Assembly: GCA_963693285.1 (NCBI GenBank)
Contig: OY848920.1
Location: 1,490,501-1,554,500 of the forward strand
Length of the DNA: 64,000 nt
Direction of reading: 5' to 3'
Source: Xestospongia muta
Lineage: Eukaryota; Porifera; Demospongiae; Haplosclerida; Petrosiidae
Positions 47,760-60,080 of the stretch are shown in pieces. Made by a program: the position numbers and the translations under genes. The notes beneath the pieces are model-generated. The model did no database searches, had not been told where the DNA came from, and saw only the letters and a program-made list of their open reading frames with translations. Every line of letters begins with the position of its first letter. The first letter of the stretch is position 1.

Positions 47760-50603
47760 ATGAGTGAGCCATTTTCCTATTCATCACCAGAGGAAGTTAG
47801 TTCAGAAAAGGTAATAAATCTAAGAAAGTATAAACTTTTATTTAGTCTTATTTTAGCCTGGTGTAAAGACTGATTCTGACACTTCTAAAGACGACAAACA
47901 AGATTTATCAAGAAATGAGTTTGTCATTGGAAGTGTAGATGCTACAGTACGCATATACCAAAGCGACCCTACAACACCAGAAGGTGAGCATTGGCCCTTC
48001 TTCACTAGCCTCTATACAATAATCTATTTAATTTATTGACATTGCAGATGCTGCAGGTTTCATTGTAACTCCAAAATGGTTAATGACATCAATTCTTAAC
48101 CAAACAATAACAGCTAAAACTGCACCATTTCTTTTATGTTTTGCTGGCCTTCCATGCAGTAGTAAATCAACAGCTCTCAACATTTTAATGGACCACTATC
48201 TTCATAAGAATGTATTTGACCATAACGATAAGTGTGCCATTCGTGCCTTTGATTTTTCTGCCATACGGAGGCCACCAGCAAATGACATTATCTACTCTAG
48301 TATAGATCAGCTTCTTAAAAATGGATACATACTAGTTGTCAAATCAGCAATAGAATATCTATTACGTGTCCGTGGTCAGTTTATTAAGTGTCTGCATGAT
48401 CCGTCCTCTGTAGCTGCTGACAAAATTTATTTTAATGATCATGAATTTGACCAACACTTGATCACAGTTTTTAATGGTTTATCAAAGCTTGCTGATCTTG
48501 AAAAACCAAAATTGAAAATTCCTTACTGGTGTCAAGGTATAGCTAGTGGAATCTCTTTGATCAATATATGGGATATTGGTCTTAATAAAGTTGCATTTTA
48601 TATTCTACCTCAATTAGCTGGTTTGCTGCGTAATAGCCGCTCATGGCTTTTTTTCGACATTTTTCGTGATCTACCAAATCTCTATCAGCCACCGTACATA
48701 CCAGAAAATAAGTACGATGGTACACGAAATGACAGTGACTGTTCAATGAGATGGCGAGCTCGCATTCATTATCTTCTTCGCTTTGCAAAGCTGGCACAGT
48801 CATGTCAAACTCGTGAGAATGTATGCAAATTAATAGGGACATACAAGACAACAAATGAAGACAGTAACTTAGCAGATTTGATTGAGTCATTTAAGAAAGA
48901 AGTAAAATGTGCAGCTACACAAATGAAAGTTGATAATGTCATAGATATGGAAAATGTAATATCTTACAACCCAAATGATCTCAATACTGCTAAAGTGTTT
49001 AAAGAACTACTTGATGGCATTGTTCGTGATGAGTTTAGCAATCCTATTGAAATGCCTCTCTCATTTGTATTTCTTCGCAGTGTTTTATATGCTACTGATG
49101 CCTTTTGTATAGAAAAGAATGATTTAAGGTTGAAGGCTAAAAAATTAAAGATTGAGGGTCACCAATTTGAAGATTTTTGTCAGCTATTTACTTCATTTGG
49201 TAGCATTATTGATGTTAGCCTCATTGACAGCTCATCAGATCTTGTTATACTTAAGCCAGTAGATTTTCTTCGTGAGCTAGACAAGCTTTTCTATTTTTCA
49301 CCAAATGGTGATCCTCTAGTTACTAGTTATGGCATTGTTACTGAATCAACTGCTAATTTTATTTTTGGAAGGGAGAAAACAAGCACAATTATGTCTTTTT
49401 TAACGTCTATTGGTTTTGCGACAAAATTATCATCATTGCAAACGAATTTTTCAATTTCAGATCAATATGCCTATTATATATCTAATGTTTGCACTGCCCG
49501 TCCTATATTAACGTGTGATCCTGCATCGTTACACTTGCTACGTGATGTAAATATACCAATGTCAAATTTCCAAGATATTTTTGCTACTACCTTTTTAAGT
49601 TTGTACTCATTGACAACATTAGAAATACCCAATGATCCACATATTAACATAACTAGGTTTAGAGCCTTTCCTTCTAATGCATCTAATAAAGAAGGAGTAG
49701 TATTTGATCTTGTATATCTTGGTGATGCAATTGAGTTTCGTTTTCCGATGCATTTTAATCAAGGATCAAGTGATCATATTGATGTTTGTACTCAGATTAT
49801 TACTGTATGTCATAAAGTTATGCCATCTGATTCTAAATACAACTTTGCTGTCATGTGTTCTGATGATCCTGATCCCAATGCTGCTTATAAACTTAAAAGA
49901 AATTGCCACATACTTCCTAATACCAAACTTTGTGAGATTTGTCAAGACAATGGTAGACTCGATAATTCTATATTACAAACATGGAATACAGTACTTAGTA
50001 AAGTAAGAGATATTACTATTTTTATTCTATCAATTTGTTCATTTATATTAATTAGGATGAAAATAAAGTGCCTGAAGGCAAAAGACTTAATGGAGGTAGA
50101 ATGACATAAGATATTACAATTTATATTTATGTTTGTGCCCTCAGATCCAATGTCGATTGAAGAAGCTTTTAAAATGACTTATGAAATGTCAAAACTGTCA
50201 GATGAAACACTACTTCTTGTTGCCAAACACCTTGCTATTCCAGCAATGGAAGTTACTACATTAAAGGGAGACAAATGGAGATTTTGCATGAAAATGATGT
50301 TTGCCTGGGAAGACTTGAGCAAACAAAAGGAAGAGGAAGCCTCTAAGAAAGCACTAGCAATTAAGCTAATGAATGCTGCCAATGAGATATATAATAACAA
50401 CAAAGAGGAAAGCAAAAAGCTAGAAATTATAGCAAAATATCTCAATTTTCGAGGTTAATAAATGTTTATGTTTACATGTAACAAGCATATGAAATTCTGA
50501 TTGTTATATATTACATAATATAACCTTGTTATTGAACTTATTTTTTTTCACAGTTGCTCAAAGTATGATGTTATTGGGAGATCATATAGGAAAAAGGGAA
50601 TAA
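47760..50603 (+). CDS. Family A subfamily S Roc-COR-Death-like protein (intact copy 2)
   Basis: Exons 47760-47810, 47857-47983, 48048-50002, 50056-50095, 50145-50453, 50554-50603; 2,532 nt, 843 residues, all phases consistent. The motifs are those of the copy at 44076: GLPCSSKST, INIWDIGLNK, VCKLIGTYKTT, COR-like LFTSFGSIIDVSLID, LCEIC and Death-like MSKLSDETLLLVAKHLAIP. The protein ends VAQSMMLLGDHIGKRE. It is the closest relative of the dead copy at 2462, which differs mainly by disabling mutations. The donor after the Death-like exon is gttaat, weaker than gtaaat in copy 1. Confidence 0.87.
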
Positions 50604-51941
50604 GTTACTATGAAATGACCATTAAGTTACATTAGCGATAATTATACGTGTGTATGTGTGTGCATGTCAATGTTTTTATATCATTATTTTTTTATTATTT
50701 ATTTTCATAATAAAATGGTAATAAAACTATATTTTATCGCTTATTGGGTTTAGTTATTAAACCAGACAATATTAACCTGTCATATGATTGATTAAGCACC
50801 ACCCATTGTTATAATAAACTGTAATTCAAGTGATCAACAGTTTCTTGTCGTTACTAAAGCTGTTGTAGAAATCCGAAGCCTTATCTACAGGTAAGTATAT
50901 CTCTAAACGATTCATTTGTGCAAATGGACTCATAAATCCATGAATTACCAAACAAATTATGTTCATGCAGCATGTATAATTATATATTATATACGCAGGG
51001 TTTGTCTTGCGCAGTACAAAGCTAGATTTATGTGGCTATGATCTTTTAGTCTCTCCTAGTCTAGCGTGACCAGACGTTCGAAGGGAGGGGAACGTCTGGG
51101 GAAAGTGCTGTAAATCATTTGCACAATGGAATGTTAATTACAGGTAAAGTCACACGAAAGAGCCGACCAAAAATCAAAAAACACATTACAGCCTAAAACA
51201 AGTCATTAACAACGGCCTCTATTGTTTGGGTTGTAAGGATAAATATCCAAACTTGGATATTGTATTTCCAATAGTACTCAACAAATCCATGACTGCCGGG
51301 AAGACAAGCATTCACTGTGATGTAAAGTAACATTGCCTGCTACACTGTCATGTAATTCAAACTATATTCATAGTGTCAAGGCAATTTGATTGGCTCTGCA
51401 CAATATTGTGTGGAGCCAAACTTGATCTATAGCAGTTTTCCCAGACGTTCACCTCCCCTCAAACCTCAAATGTCAATGCATTGTTCAGATTTGTTCTCTC
51501 CCACTAAGGCACTCAGGAACAACCTACTTGTTATTATTACTCATATTATATCAATGATTGTTTGTGTAATGGTAGACTACAATAATTAGCTGACATACTG
51601 TCTGAAAAAGTATATAGTATTAATTGTTAGTGGACAATGTGTTAGTAGAAAGTTGTAAATGAGGGGAATTTAACTTGTGGTTAGCCAAAGAAAGCAACAA
51701 TCCAAACAGTTGTATCTCTTAATTCAAACAATGAGTACATATTGAACCAACACAATCAGGTATCTCAATATCGCCTTCAACTTCCTAAATTGTTAAAAAT
51801 CCTCACAGGAGTTAAGATTTCTTAGTTAAACTTTAATTAATTTGTTCAAACATTTTATTATAGAGAATATTAACTTTTTTATATATATTTGTCTCCCTAA
51901 ATTGCATTAGGACAAACTATTAAATAACAAGGAGCTGAGAA
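50604..51941. repeat. Intergenic U block, copy 2
   Basis: From 50747 it matches 5446-6630 closely and ends at the first exon of the next P gene. So the S-gene / U-block / P-gene order at 2.4-9.3 kb repeats at 47.8-55.0 kb: a duplication of at least 7 kb. No coding exon. Confidence 0.75.
51077..51463. mobile_element. MITE-like inverted-repeat element 1, copy 2
   Basis: Ends ttcgaagggaggggaacgtc and gacgttcacctcccctcaaa form the imperfect inverted pair described at 5768. Same position in the U block. Confidence 0.5.
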
Positions 51942-54900
51942 ATGACTAATGAACATTCATACTCTTCACCTCTACAAGCTTCACAACATACAGTAATTGT
52001 TTATAATAATATACAGAATTTTATTCAACATGTATCTATCTGTCCATCACCTTGTCTCATATTTCATTCATTATTTGTATATTGTTTATCCATCCTAGTA
52101 TGTTTATCATTACTCCTCATCTGTTTTTAATAAATAAGTATTTTTCTCATCATTGCATTTAGGAAAATTATGACTCTTATGACTCCAGAGAGTATAGACA
52201 TATTGCTCTTCCACATAGTGAATTTGTATCTGGAAGGTCGTCAGATGTTGCTACCTACAAAAGTGATCCTACAATGGACAGTAAGTTACAGCATTTTTAT
52301 TTGTGTGTACTCATTGTTCTTGAAGGAATAACATATATTTTTCTGTAGAAAGAGACTAGGAAATTAATTATATGTTAAATCAGTTTTAAATTTTTAAGTG
52401 TTAAAATTAACACCTGCTCAAACTACTTCACTGTTTTTTGCCTACTATAGATGCAGTGTCCTTTGCTATTACTCCCAGTTGGTTAAAGTCATGTATCCTT
52501 GATGAACACATAAAAGCTAGAACAGCTCCTTTTTTATTATGCTTTGCTGGTCTTCCTAACAGTGGGAAATCAACAGCCCTAAATCAGTTAATGGATCATT
52601 CATTTGGGTACAAGAATTACAATAATAACATGGATCATGGAATAAGATATTACGACTTTGCTGCAGTGAGAAGACCACCTAAAAATAACATTAAATATGA
52701 AGATGCTAAATCTCTTGTCAACAATGGATATATACTAGTAGTTGAGTCAGCAATAGAATATCTTTTACGTGTTAGAGGTCAGTCTATCAAAAATGTTTTT
52801 GTTGTTCATTCAACACAGCCTCATTTTGAAGATGAAGGTCTTAACAAGCACTTGATCTCTGTTTTCAAAAATTTAAGTAGGCTCACTTGTAAACATGACG
52901 CTAAAGAAACCCTGTCCATTTGGAGTCAAAGCTTAGCAAGTGGAATATCCATGATTAACATCTGGGACATAGGCCTAAACAAAGCAGTTTTATATATTTT
53001 GCCTCGTTTAGCTGGTTTACTATATAATTGTCGCTCGCTGCTATTTTTTGACCTTATGCGCGACTTACCTCATCTTTATAACCTACCTGAAATACCAGAA
53101 AACCACGATCCTTCACGTAATGACAAAGAATGTATCATGAGATGGCGAGCTCGTATTCATTATCTTCTTCGCTTTGCCAAACTTTCGCAGGACAATCGAA
53201 ATGGTTCAAAAGTATGCAAATTGATTGCAACAATCAAATCAAAAATTGAAAAAGAAACTTTAGAGAAAAATATTAAGGAATTCAAAAAAGAAGTAAACAT
53301 GGTTACTATGCAAATGAAAGTCAAGGATCTTGTAGACACTGATGATGTTCTAGACTTTCATCCCAAAAATGAAAGTTCTTCCTTTCTAAAAGTACTACTT
53401 GATGACTTAGTCCACAGTCAGTTTCAAAAACCAATAGACATGCCTCTTTCATTTGTATTTTTACGTAGCTTTTTCTATACATCAAGTGACATTAGCATTA
53501 AAAAAGATGTATTAAAGCAAAAGGCAGCACCGCTGGGTGTTGAAGGTAGTAAGCTTGAAGAGTTTTGTCAACTATTTACTTCATTTGGTAGCATTATTGA
53601 TATTAGCCTCATTGACAGCTCATCAGATCTTATTATACTTAAACCAGTAGATTTTCTTCATGAGCTAGACAAGCTTTTCTATCCTTCACCAAACGTTGAC
53701 CCACTAGTTACTACTTATGGCATTGTTACTGAATCAACTGCTGAATGTATTTTTGGAAGCAAGGAAGCAAGTAGTGTTTTCATGTCGTTTCTCATGTCTA
53801 TTGGCTTAGCAGTCAAATTGTCCTCAGAACAATTGAGTATCACATTAAGTGATCAGTTTGCTTATTATATACCTAATATTTGCACAGCTAAACCAACTTT
53901 AGAATGTGAACCAACTGCTTTGCATTTGCTTCATGACATTAACGAGCCATTGTCACACTTCAAAGTGAAGTTTGCTGCTTTTATGCTAAAAGAATACCAT
54001 TTTACAAGATTAGAAATGAGTAAAGAACCACATATTAATGTGACTAGATTTAAAGCGTTTCCGTCTAATATGCTTTGTGATGAAGGAGTTATGTTTGATC
54101 TAGTATATCTCGGTGATGCCATTGAGTTTCGTATTCTTACACCATACGATGATCATTCATGCATTGAAGAGGTATGCACTCAGATCATTACTGTATGCCA
54201 TAAAATAATGCCACAGAAAGTAAAATACAACTTTGCTGTTATGTGCTCTGAGGATCCAAACCCAAAAGCCATTTATAAGCTTCGCCGAAATCGTCACCTT
54301 CTTCCTAACAAAGATCTTTGTACAAAGTGTATAAGTGAAGACAGACTTGAAAGTGACATATTCAAAGTTTGGAATGCAGTACTTAGCAAAGTATGTTTAA
54401 ATTTGTATAAACTTTGTTTATTGTATTTCTTTATAGGATACCAATAAGGTTCCTCAAAAAAAAATTCTCAATGGAGGTAACTGTATTGTTAAAATATGTA
54501 ATTTGAATTAAATATATAATTCGTTTGTAGATCCTTTGACATTAGATGAGGCCGTATCTCTGGCTAAAAACATATCTGTCTTGTCTCAACAAACGTTGTC
54601 ATGTATTACTGGGGATCTATCTCTATCAGATGATGTCTTCTCAACACAGCAAATTGATGAGAAATTATGCCTGAAAATGATTTTTGCCTGGGAAGATTCA
54701 GCCAAAAGAGAAGGAAAAGAATTCTCAAAACAGGAACTTGCAATTAAGCTAATGAATGTTGCTAATGAAATCTATGTAAACAACCAAGAAGAGAGTGAGA
54801 AACTGGAGGGCATTGCTAGATCACTCAATTTTAAAGGTAGTTATTAATTTGACAACTGTTGAAATATTGTATAGTTAATTTTCAATAAGAGTATATTAGT

Positions 54901-55007
54901 GGAGATAAGAAACCTGTGAAATCTATATCATAATTTGTGATGTTACTAAGTTCATGTTCCTCTTTATAGTTGCACGCAGTATGTCGATATCAGAGAAAAA
55001 AAATTAA
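51942..55007 (+). CDS. Family A subfamily P Roc-COR-Death-like protein with canonical P-loop (intact)
   Basis: Exons 51942-51992, 52163-52280, 52451-54390, 54437-54476, 54531-54836, 54970-55007; 2,493 nt, 830 residues. P-loop GLPNSGKST at about residues 90-98 fits the GxxxxGK[ST] Walker A rule. INIWDIGLNKAVLYILPRLA with FFDLMRDL at about 225-260 matches the G3/switch II layout of Roc domains (WDxxGQ...), but Gln is replaced, so hydrolysis may be impaired. The G4 region VCKLIATIKSK lacks the usual Asp. COR-like winged helix at about 385-470. LCTKC near 690. Death-like domain at about 717-818 (LSQQTLSCITGDLSLSDDV... MIFAWEDSAK). C-terminus VARSMSISEKKN. It is the only complete P gene within the window. 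Expected role: GTP-regulated assembly platform signalling through its Death-like tail; only the P-loop part is directly supported. Confidence 0.88.
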
Positions 55008-55640
55008 TCAAGATTCTGCCAAATGTTCTAAAGACCAAGAAGCTATGGATAAAGAGACAGTAATGTAAACTAATAAGGCAACATGATTGATTCGGTTTTT
55101 GTGTGTTTTATTATAATTATGATGCTGTGAAAAATAAAAATCCCAGTTGAGTTTTGATTTTATTAATGTTAAAGTTTGATTGAGTTTTGTTAATAAGAAC
55201 ATGTTATTTTAAAAGAAATACACTCCATATTTAAATCTGTAGAGAAAAAGTTAACATTTTAAATTTAACCATTGCAGCAGTTAGAAATCTTACAGACACA
55301 TGCACTAAGATTTGAATGTGTCTATCATGCTAAGTTAAGAGATATTTGAACTTCATAGTATGGTAAATCATATTAAAAATGTGTTTTTCTCTCACAATTG
55401 CACGGCATGTCTACATCGTAGTAAGATCATGGAAGATGGACTATTTAGACTCTTTTAGAGCTCATGGTGTGGTTGGACTAACATAATTGCTTCTGGCTTT
55501 AAAAACAAACTAAAGAAATCTATTGTTAAATTTAGAAATGTGTATAAGTCTAACCTAATGAAAGTAATACCTTGATAGAATTTTATGCCAGTAAAATAAA
55601 AGGTCAAATGGAAATTTGCCTATTGACATTTCTACAAATG
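55008..55640. other. Intergenic stretch
   Basis: About 630 bp, AT-rich, no exon or repeat recognised apart from poly-A/T tracts. Confidence 0.5.
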
Positions 55641-55644
55641 CAGC

Positions 55645-56400
55645 TGTTTTCATTCTAGAGTAAAAGCCATGATACATTAGTTAACAAACACGTTATTAGA
55701 AACCTTTATCTTATTTCAACAAGTTGCTTTGTTTGTTTACTCACGAGAAGTAATAGGGTGGACATGGTCATAATGTCAAAAAGTTATACACTTCATATTG
55801 CAGTAATACAGCTGCTAGTGAATAATAAAAATTATTAGAAAGCCATGTCATTAGTGTATTTCAACAACTACAGGTGTTGATATTTCCAAAGCAGATGTTT
55901 TCATTCTAGAGTAGAAGCCATGATACATTAGTTAACAAACACTTTATTAGAAACCTTGTTTAAACAAGTTGCTTTGTTTGTTTACTCACAAGAAGTAATG
56001 GGTGGATATGGTCATAATATGAAAAAGTTATATACTTCATATTGCAGTAATACAGCTGCTAGTGAATAATAAAATTGAAAGCCATGTCATCAGTATATTT
56101 CCACAACTACAGGTGTTAGTGTACAAGAGCATAAAATAATGTATTTTAATAAACAACAGTATTAGAAGCCATTATCTCATTTCAACATGTCAATCTGTTG
56201 GTTTACTCGTGAAAAGTAATAGAGTATACATAGCTGTAATGTGAAACATTAATTTTATATACTTCATATTGTAGAAATACACTGGCTAGTGCTGACTAAC
56301 ATCATCTTGCTTTCCCTTGAATCCATACTACTAGCCATAAATGGGTACAACAGCAGATGCTTTATATGCAATCATGCAAAAGCAGAAGCCATGATGTGTT
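55645..56400. repeat. Tandem repeat, period about 250 bp, three copies
   Basis: ttttcattctagagta, agccatgatacattagttaa, gttgctttgtttgtttactc, acttcatattgcagtaatac and gccatgtcatcagt recur at about 55648 and 55899. A third, more diverged copy runs from about 56128, and a partial start (agcagaagccatgatgtgtt) lies near 56378. No coding capacity. Could be satellite-like or a duplicated regulatory segment. Confidence 0.8.
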
Positions 56401-56499
56401 AATTAACCAAATACAGGTCAGCAGTCATTCCCCTCTGACATCAATACATATATACAGCTGCTTCTTAGAACTGATCAAGACTTAGATTTACTTACTACT

Positions 56500-57190
56500 A
56501 TGATGGACAGTGAGAACAACAACTCAAGTATGTATTAGTTGTAATAGTTATCTCTATTATTTGATATATTGTTTTATGATAGGATTACTACTTGTTGACT
56601 CTTCCTTAGACAATACAGTTGAGGTAAGTGCATTAAAGTTGATCATATAGCCCCACATGGGTTTAATATTATCACTCTTTAAAATTCAAGTGTCTTGTTA
56701 CTGATAACACAGCAAAAATAATCTAATTTTAAAAGCTGTTATCATATTTTGTCTTTTTATTTATCATGTAGTCATCATCACAATTGAACCAATCAATTGA
56801 GCTTCAGTCAAATGTGGCATATACTATAAGAACTGCAGTACAACCATCACCTCAAGATTCACAATCAGTAAGTAGATAAAAATAGTCAATATATACTTCA
56901 TACCACTTTTAGGTAAACTCTCGAGGTACATATAGACTACTATAAATACAAATTTACAAACACATAATTATTTCAATAGGACCTGATGTATCAGAAAGTA
57001 CCATTTTTAATCCATCAGTAAGATTATAATAGTATGTTGAATTATTAGATTAAAAATACTACTTTAGATAAATACAGATAATAATATTACAATATTCAAC
57101 GCTGAAGCATATTCAATAGGTAAGTATAAAATAATACAATACTATATTTTATTTTATTACATTAGGTCCAGTATCTACAAATTCAGTAAA
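56500..57190 (+). CDS. Possible orphan 5' gene end made of microexons
   Basis: Candidate exons with GT-AG borders: 56500-56527 (MMDSENNNS), about 56582-56622 (LLLVDSSLDNTVE), about 56772-56870 (SSSQLNQSIELQS...), then very short ones near 56915-56925, 56981-57018, 57067-57119 and 57167-57189, encoding Ser/Asn-rich pieces (GPDVSESTIFNPS, INTDNNITIFNAEAYSI, GPVSTNS). The phases can be linked throughout. Composition recalls the low-complexity N-terminal exons of the subfamily III gene, but the sequence is not alike. Downstream comes only a truncated U block, so the rest of the gene is missing. Speculative. Confidence 0.3.
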
Positions 57191-57317
57191 TGTATAAATA
57201 TATTAGTTTGTTTTCTTATTACTGATGAGATCATCAATCAAATTTGTCACACTAAGCAGCTTTCAATCTTACCATATAAGTTAGTTAACTATGCAAACAA
57301 CACCAACAATTATTATT

Positions 57318-57720
57318 GCACAATATTGTGTGGGTGGAGCCAAACTTGATCTATCGCAGTTTTCCCAGACGTTCTCCTCCCCTCCCTCAAACCTCAAATG
57401 TCACTGCACTGTTCAGATTTGTGTTCTCGCACTAAGACACTCAACAACAACCTACTAGGATTATTGATCTTATTATATCAATGATTGTGTGTGTAATAGT
57501 AGACTACAATAATTAGCCGACATACTGTCTGAAAAACTATATAGTATTAATTGTTAGTGGACAATGTGTTAGCAGTAAGTTGTAAATGAGAGGAATTTAA
57601 CCTGTAGTTAGCCAAAGAAAGTAACAATCTAAACTGTTGTATCTCCCAATTCAAACAAAAAGTACATATTGAACGAACACAATCTGGTATCTCAATATAG
57701 GCTTCAACTTCAAAAATGAG
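57318..57720. repeat. U block, 3' part only (copy 3)
   Basis: Starts at the cacaatattgtg palindrome and matches the right half of the U block (right end of inverted-repeat element 1 at about 57391, then to cttcaacttc). The left half is absent. It ends at a short repeat of its own sequence (aaatgagaggaatttaa, also at 57587) next to the gene fragment. Confidence 0.75.
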
Positions 57721-57732
57721 AGGAATTTAATT

Positions 57733-58384
57733 TAATGTCAACAATGGATATGTAGTTGATGACATAGTCCAAAGTCAGTTTGAAAAACCAATAGACATGC
57801 CACTTTCATTTGTATTTTTATGTAGCTTTTTCTATACATCAAGTGATATTTGCATTAATAAAGATGTATTAAAGCAAAAGGAAGCAGTGTTGAGTGTTGA
57901 AGGTAGTAAGCTTGAAGAGTTTTGTCGACTATTTACTTCATTTGGTAGCATAATTGATGTTAGCCTCATTGACAGTTCATCTGATCTTATTATACTTAAA
58001 CCAGTAGATTTTATTCATGAGCTAGACAAGCTTTTCTATCCTTCACCAAATAGTGACCCACTAGTTACTACTTATGGCATTGTTACTGAATCAACCGCTG
58101 AATTTATTTTTGGAAGCAAGGAAGCAAGTAGTGATTTCATGTTATTTCTCATGTCTATTGGCTTAGCAGTCAAATTACCCTCAGAACAATTGAGTATCAC
58201 ATTAAGTGATCAGTTTGCTTATTATATACCTAATATTTGCACAGCTAAACCAACTTTAGAATGTGAACCAACTGCTTTGCATTTGCTTCATGACATTAAC
58301 GAGCCATTGTCACACTTCAAAGTGAAGTTTGCTTCTTTTATGCTAAAAGAATACCATTTTACAAGATTAGAAATGAGTTATTAA
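57733..58384 (+). pseudogene. Deleted fragment of subfamily P large exon (unit 1)
   Basis: gtcaacaatggatat from the G-domain part of the exon is joined directly to gttgatgacatagtcc from about 660 bp further on. The frame then runs through the COR-like region (MPLSFVFLCSFFYTSS... FCRLFTSFGSIIDVSLID... FIHELDKLFYPSPN) up to RLEMS, where the U block begins and adds Tyr-stop at 58379-58384. It has no P-loop, tail or Death-like domain. The open 195-residue frame could be translated, but it looks like a by-product of deletion. Confidence 0.85.
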
Positions 58385-59430
58385 ACCAGACAATACTAAC
58401 CTGTCATATGATCGATTAAGTACCACCCATTGCTATAATAAACTGCAATTGAAGTGATCGACAGTTTCTTGTCGTTACTAAAGCTGTTGTAGAAATCTGA
58501 AGTCTTATCTACAGGTAAGTATATCTCTAAACAATTCATTTGTGCAAATGGCTCATAAATCCATGAATTACCAAACAAATTATGTTCATGTAAAATGTAT
58601 AATTATATATTACATACGTAGGGTTTGCCTTGCACAATACAAAGCTAGATTTATGTGGCTTTGATCTCTTAGTCTCTCCTAGTCTAGCGTGACCAGACGT
58701 TCGAAGGGAGGGGAACGTCTGGGGAAACTGCTGTAAATCATTTGCACAATGGAATGTTAATTACAGGTAACGTCATGCGAAAGAGCCGACCAAAATATCA
58801 AAAAACACATTGCAGCCTAAAACAAGTCATTAAAAATGGCCTTTCTTGTTTGGGGAGTTAGGATAAATATCCAAACTTGGATACTGTATTTTCAATAGTA
58901 CTCAACAAATCCATGACTGCCAGGAACACAAGCATTCACTATGATGTAAAGTAACATTGCTTGCTACACTGTCATGTAATTCAAACTATATTCATAGTGT
59001 CAAGACAATTTGATTGGCTCTGCACAATATTGTGTGGAGCCAAACTTGATCTATTGCAGTTTTCCCAAACGTTCCTCCTTTCCTCAAACCTCAAATGTCA
59101 CTGCACTGTTCAGATTTGTTCTCTCGCACTAAGACACTCAGCAACAACCTACTAGGATTATTGATCTTATTATATCAATGATTGTGTGTGTAGTAGTAGA
59201 CTACAATAATTAGCCGACATACTGTCTGAAAAACTATATAGTATTAATTGTTAGTGGACAATGTGTTAGCAGTAAAATGTAATAAGGGGAATTTAACTTG
59301 TAGTTAGCCAAAGAAAGCAACAATCCAAACTGTTGTATCTCCCAATTCAAACAAAAAGTACATATTGAACCAACACAATCTGGTATCTCAATATCGCCTT
59401 CAACTTCAAAAATGAGACGAATTTAACTTA
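58376..59430. repeat. Intergenic U block, copy 4
   Basis: Fused at shared agt bases to the gene fragment before it, then collinear with the U block to cttcaacttc at about 59410, where it is joined to the next gene fragment. Contains inverted-repeat element 1 (58700-59088). Confidence 0.8.
58700..59088. mobile_element. MITE-like inverted-repeat element 1, copy 4
   Basis: Left end ttcgaagggaggggaacgtc; right end aaacgttcctcctttcctca. Same interior as the other copies. Copied as part of the U block. Confidence 0.5.
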
Positions 59431-60080
59431 ATGTCAACAATCGATATGTAGTTGATGACATAGTCCAATGTCAGCTTGAAAAACCAATAGATATGCCTCT
59501 TTCATTTGTATTTTTACGTAGCTTTTTCTATACATCAAGTGATATTTGCATTAATAAAGATGTATTAAAGCAAAAGGCAGCACTGCTGGGTGTTAAAGGT
59601 AGTAAACTTGAAGAGTTTTGTCAACTATTTACTTCATTTGGTAGTATTATTGATGTTAGCCTCATTGACAGCTCATCAGATCTTATTATACTTAAACCAG
59701 TAGATTTTATTCATGAGCTAGACAAGCTTTTCTATCCTTCACCAAACGTTGACCCACTAGTTACTACTTATGGCATTGTTACTGAATCAACTGCTGAATG
59801 TATTTTTGGAAGCAAGGAAGCAAGTAGTGTTTTCATGTTATTTCTCATGTCTATTGGCTTAGCAGTCAAATTACCCTCAGAACAATTGAGTATCACATTA
59901 AGTGATCAGTTTGCTTATTATATACCTAATATTTGCACAGCTAAACCAACTTTAGAATGTGAACCAACTGCTTTGCATTTGCTTCATGACATTAACGAGC
60001 CATTGTCACACTTCAAAGTGAAGTTTGCTGCTTTTATGCTGAAAGAATACCATTTTGCAAGATTAGAAATGAGTTATTAA
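59429..60080 (+). pseudogene. Deleted fragment of subfamily P large exon (unit 2)
   Basis: Same breakpoints as the fragment at 57733, exactly 1,696 bp away, so both are copies of one deleted unit. Reads MPLSFVFLRSFFYTSSDICI through FCQLFTSFGSIIDVSLID to LEMS-Tyr-stop (60078-60080). The frame is open, with some residues unlike unit 1 (KAALLGVKG versus KEAVLSVEG). Confidence 0.85.
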
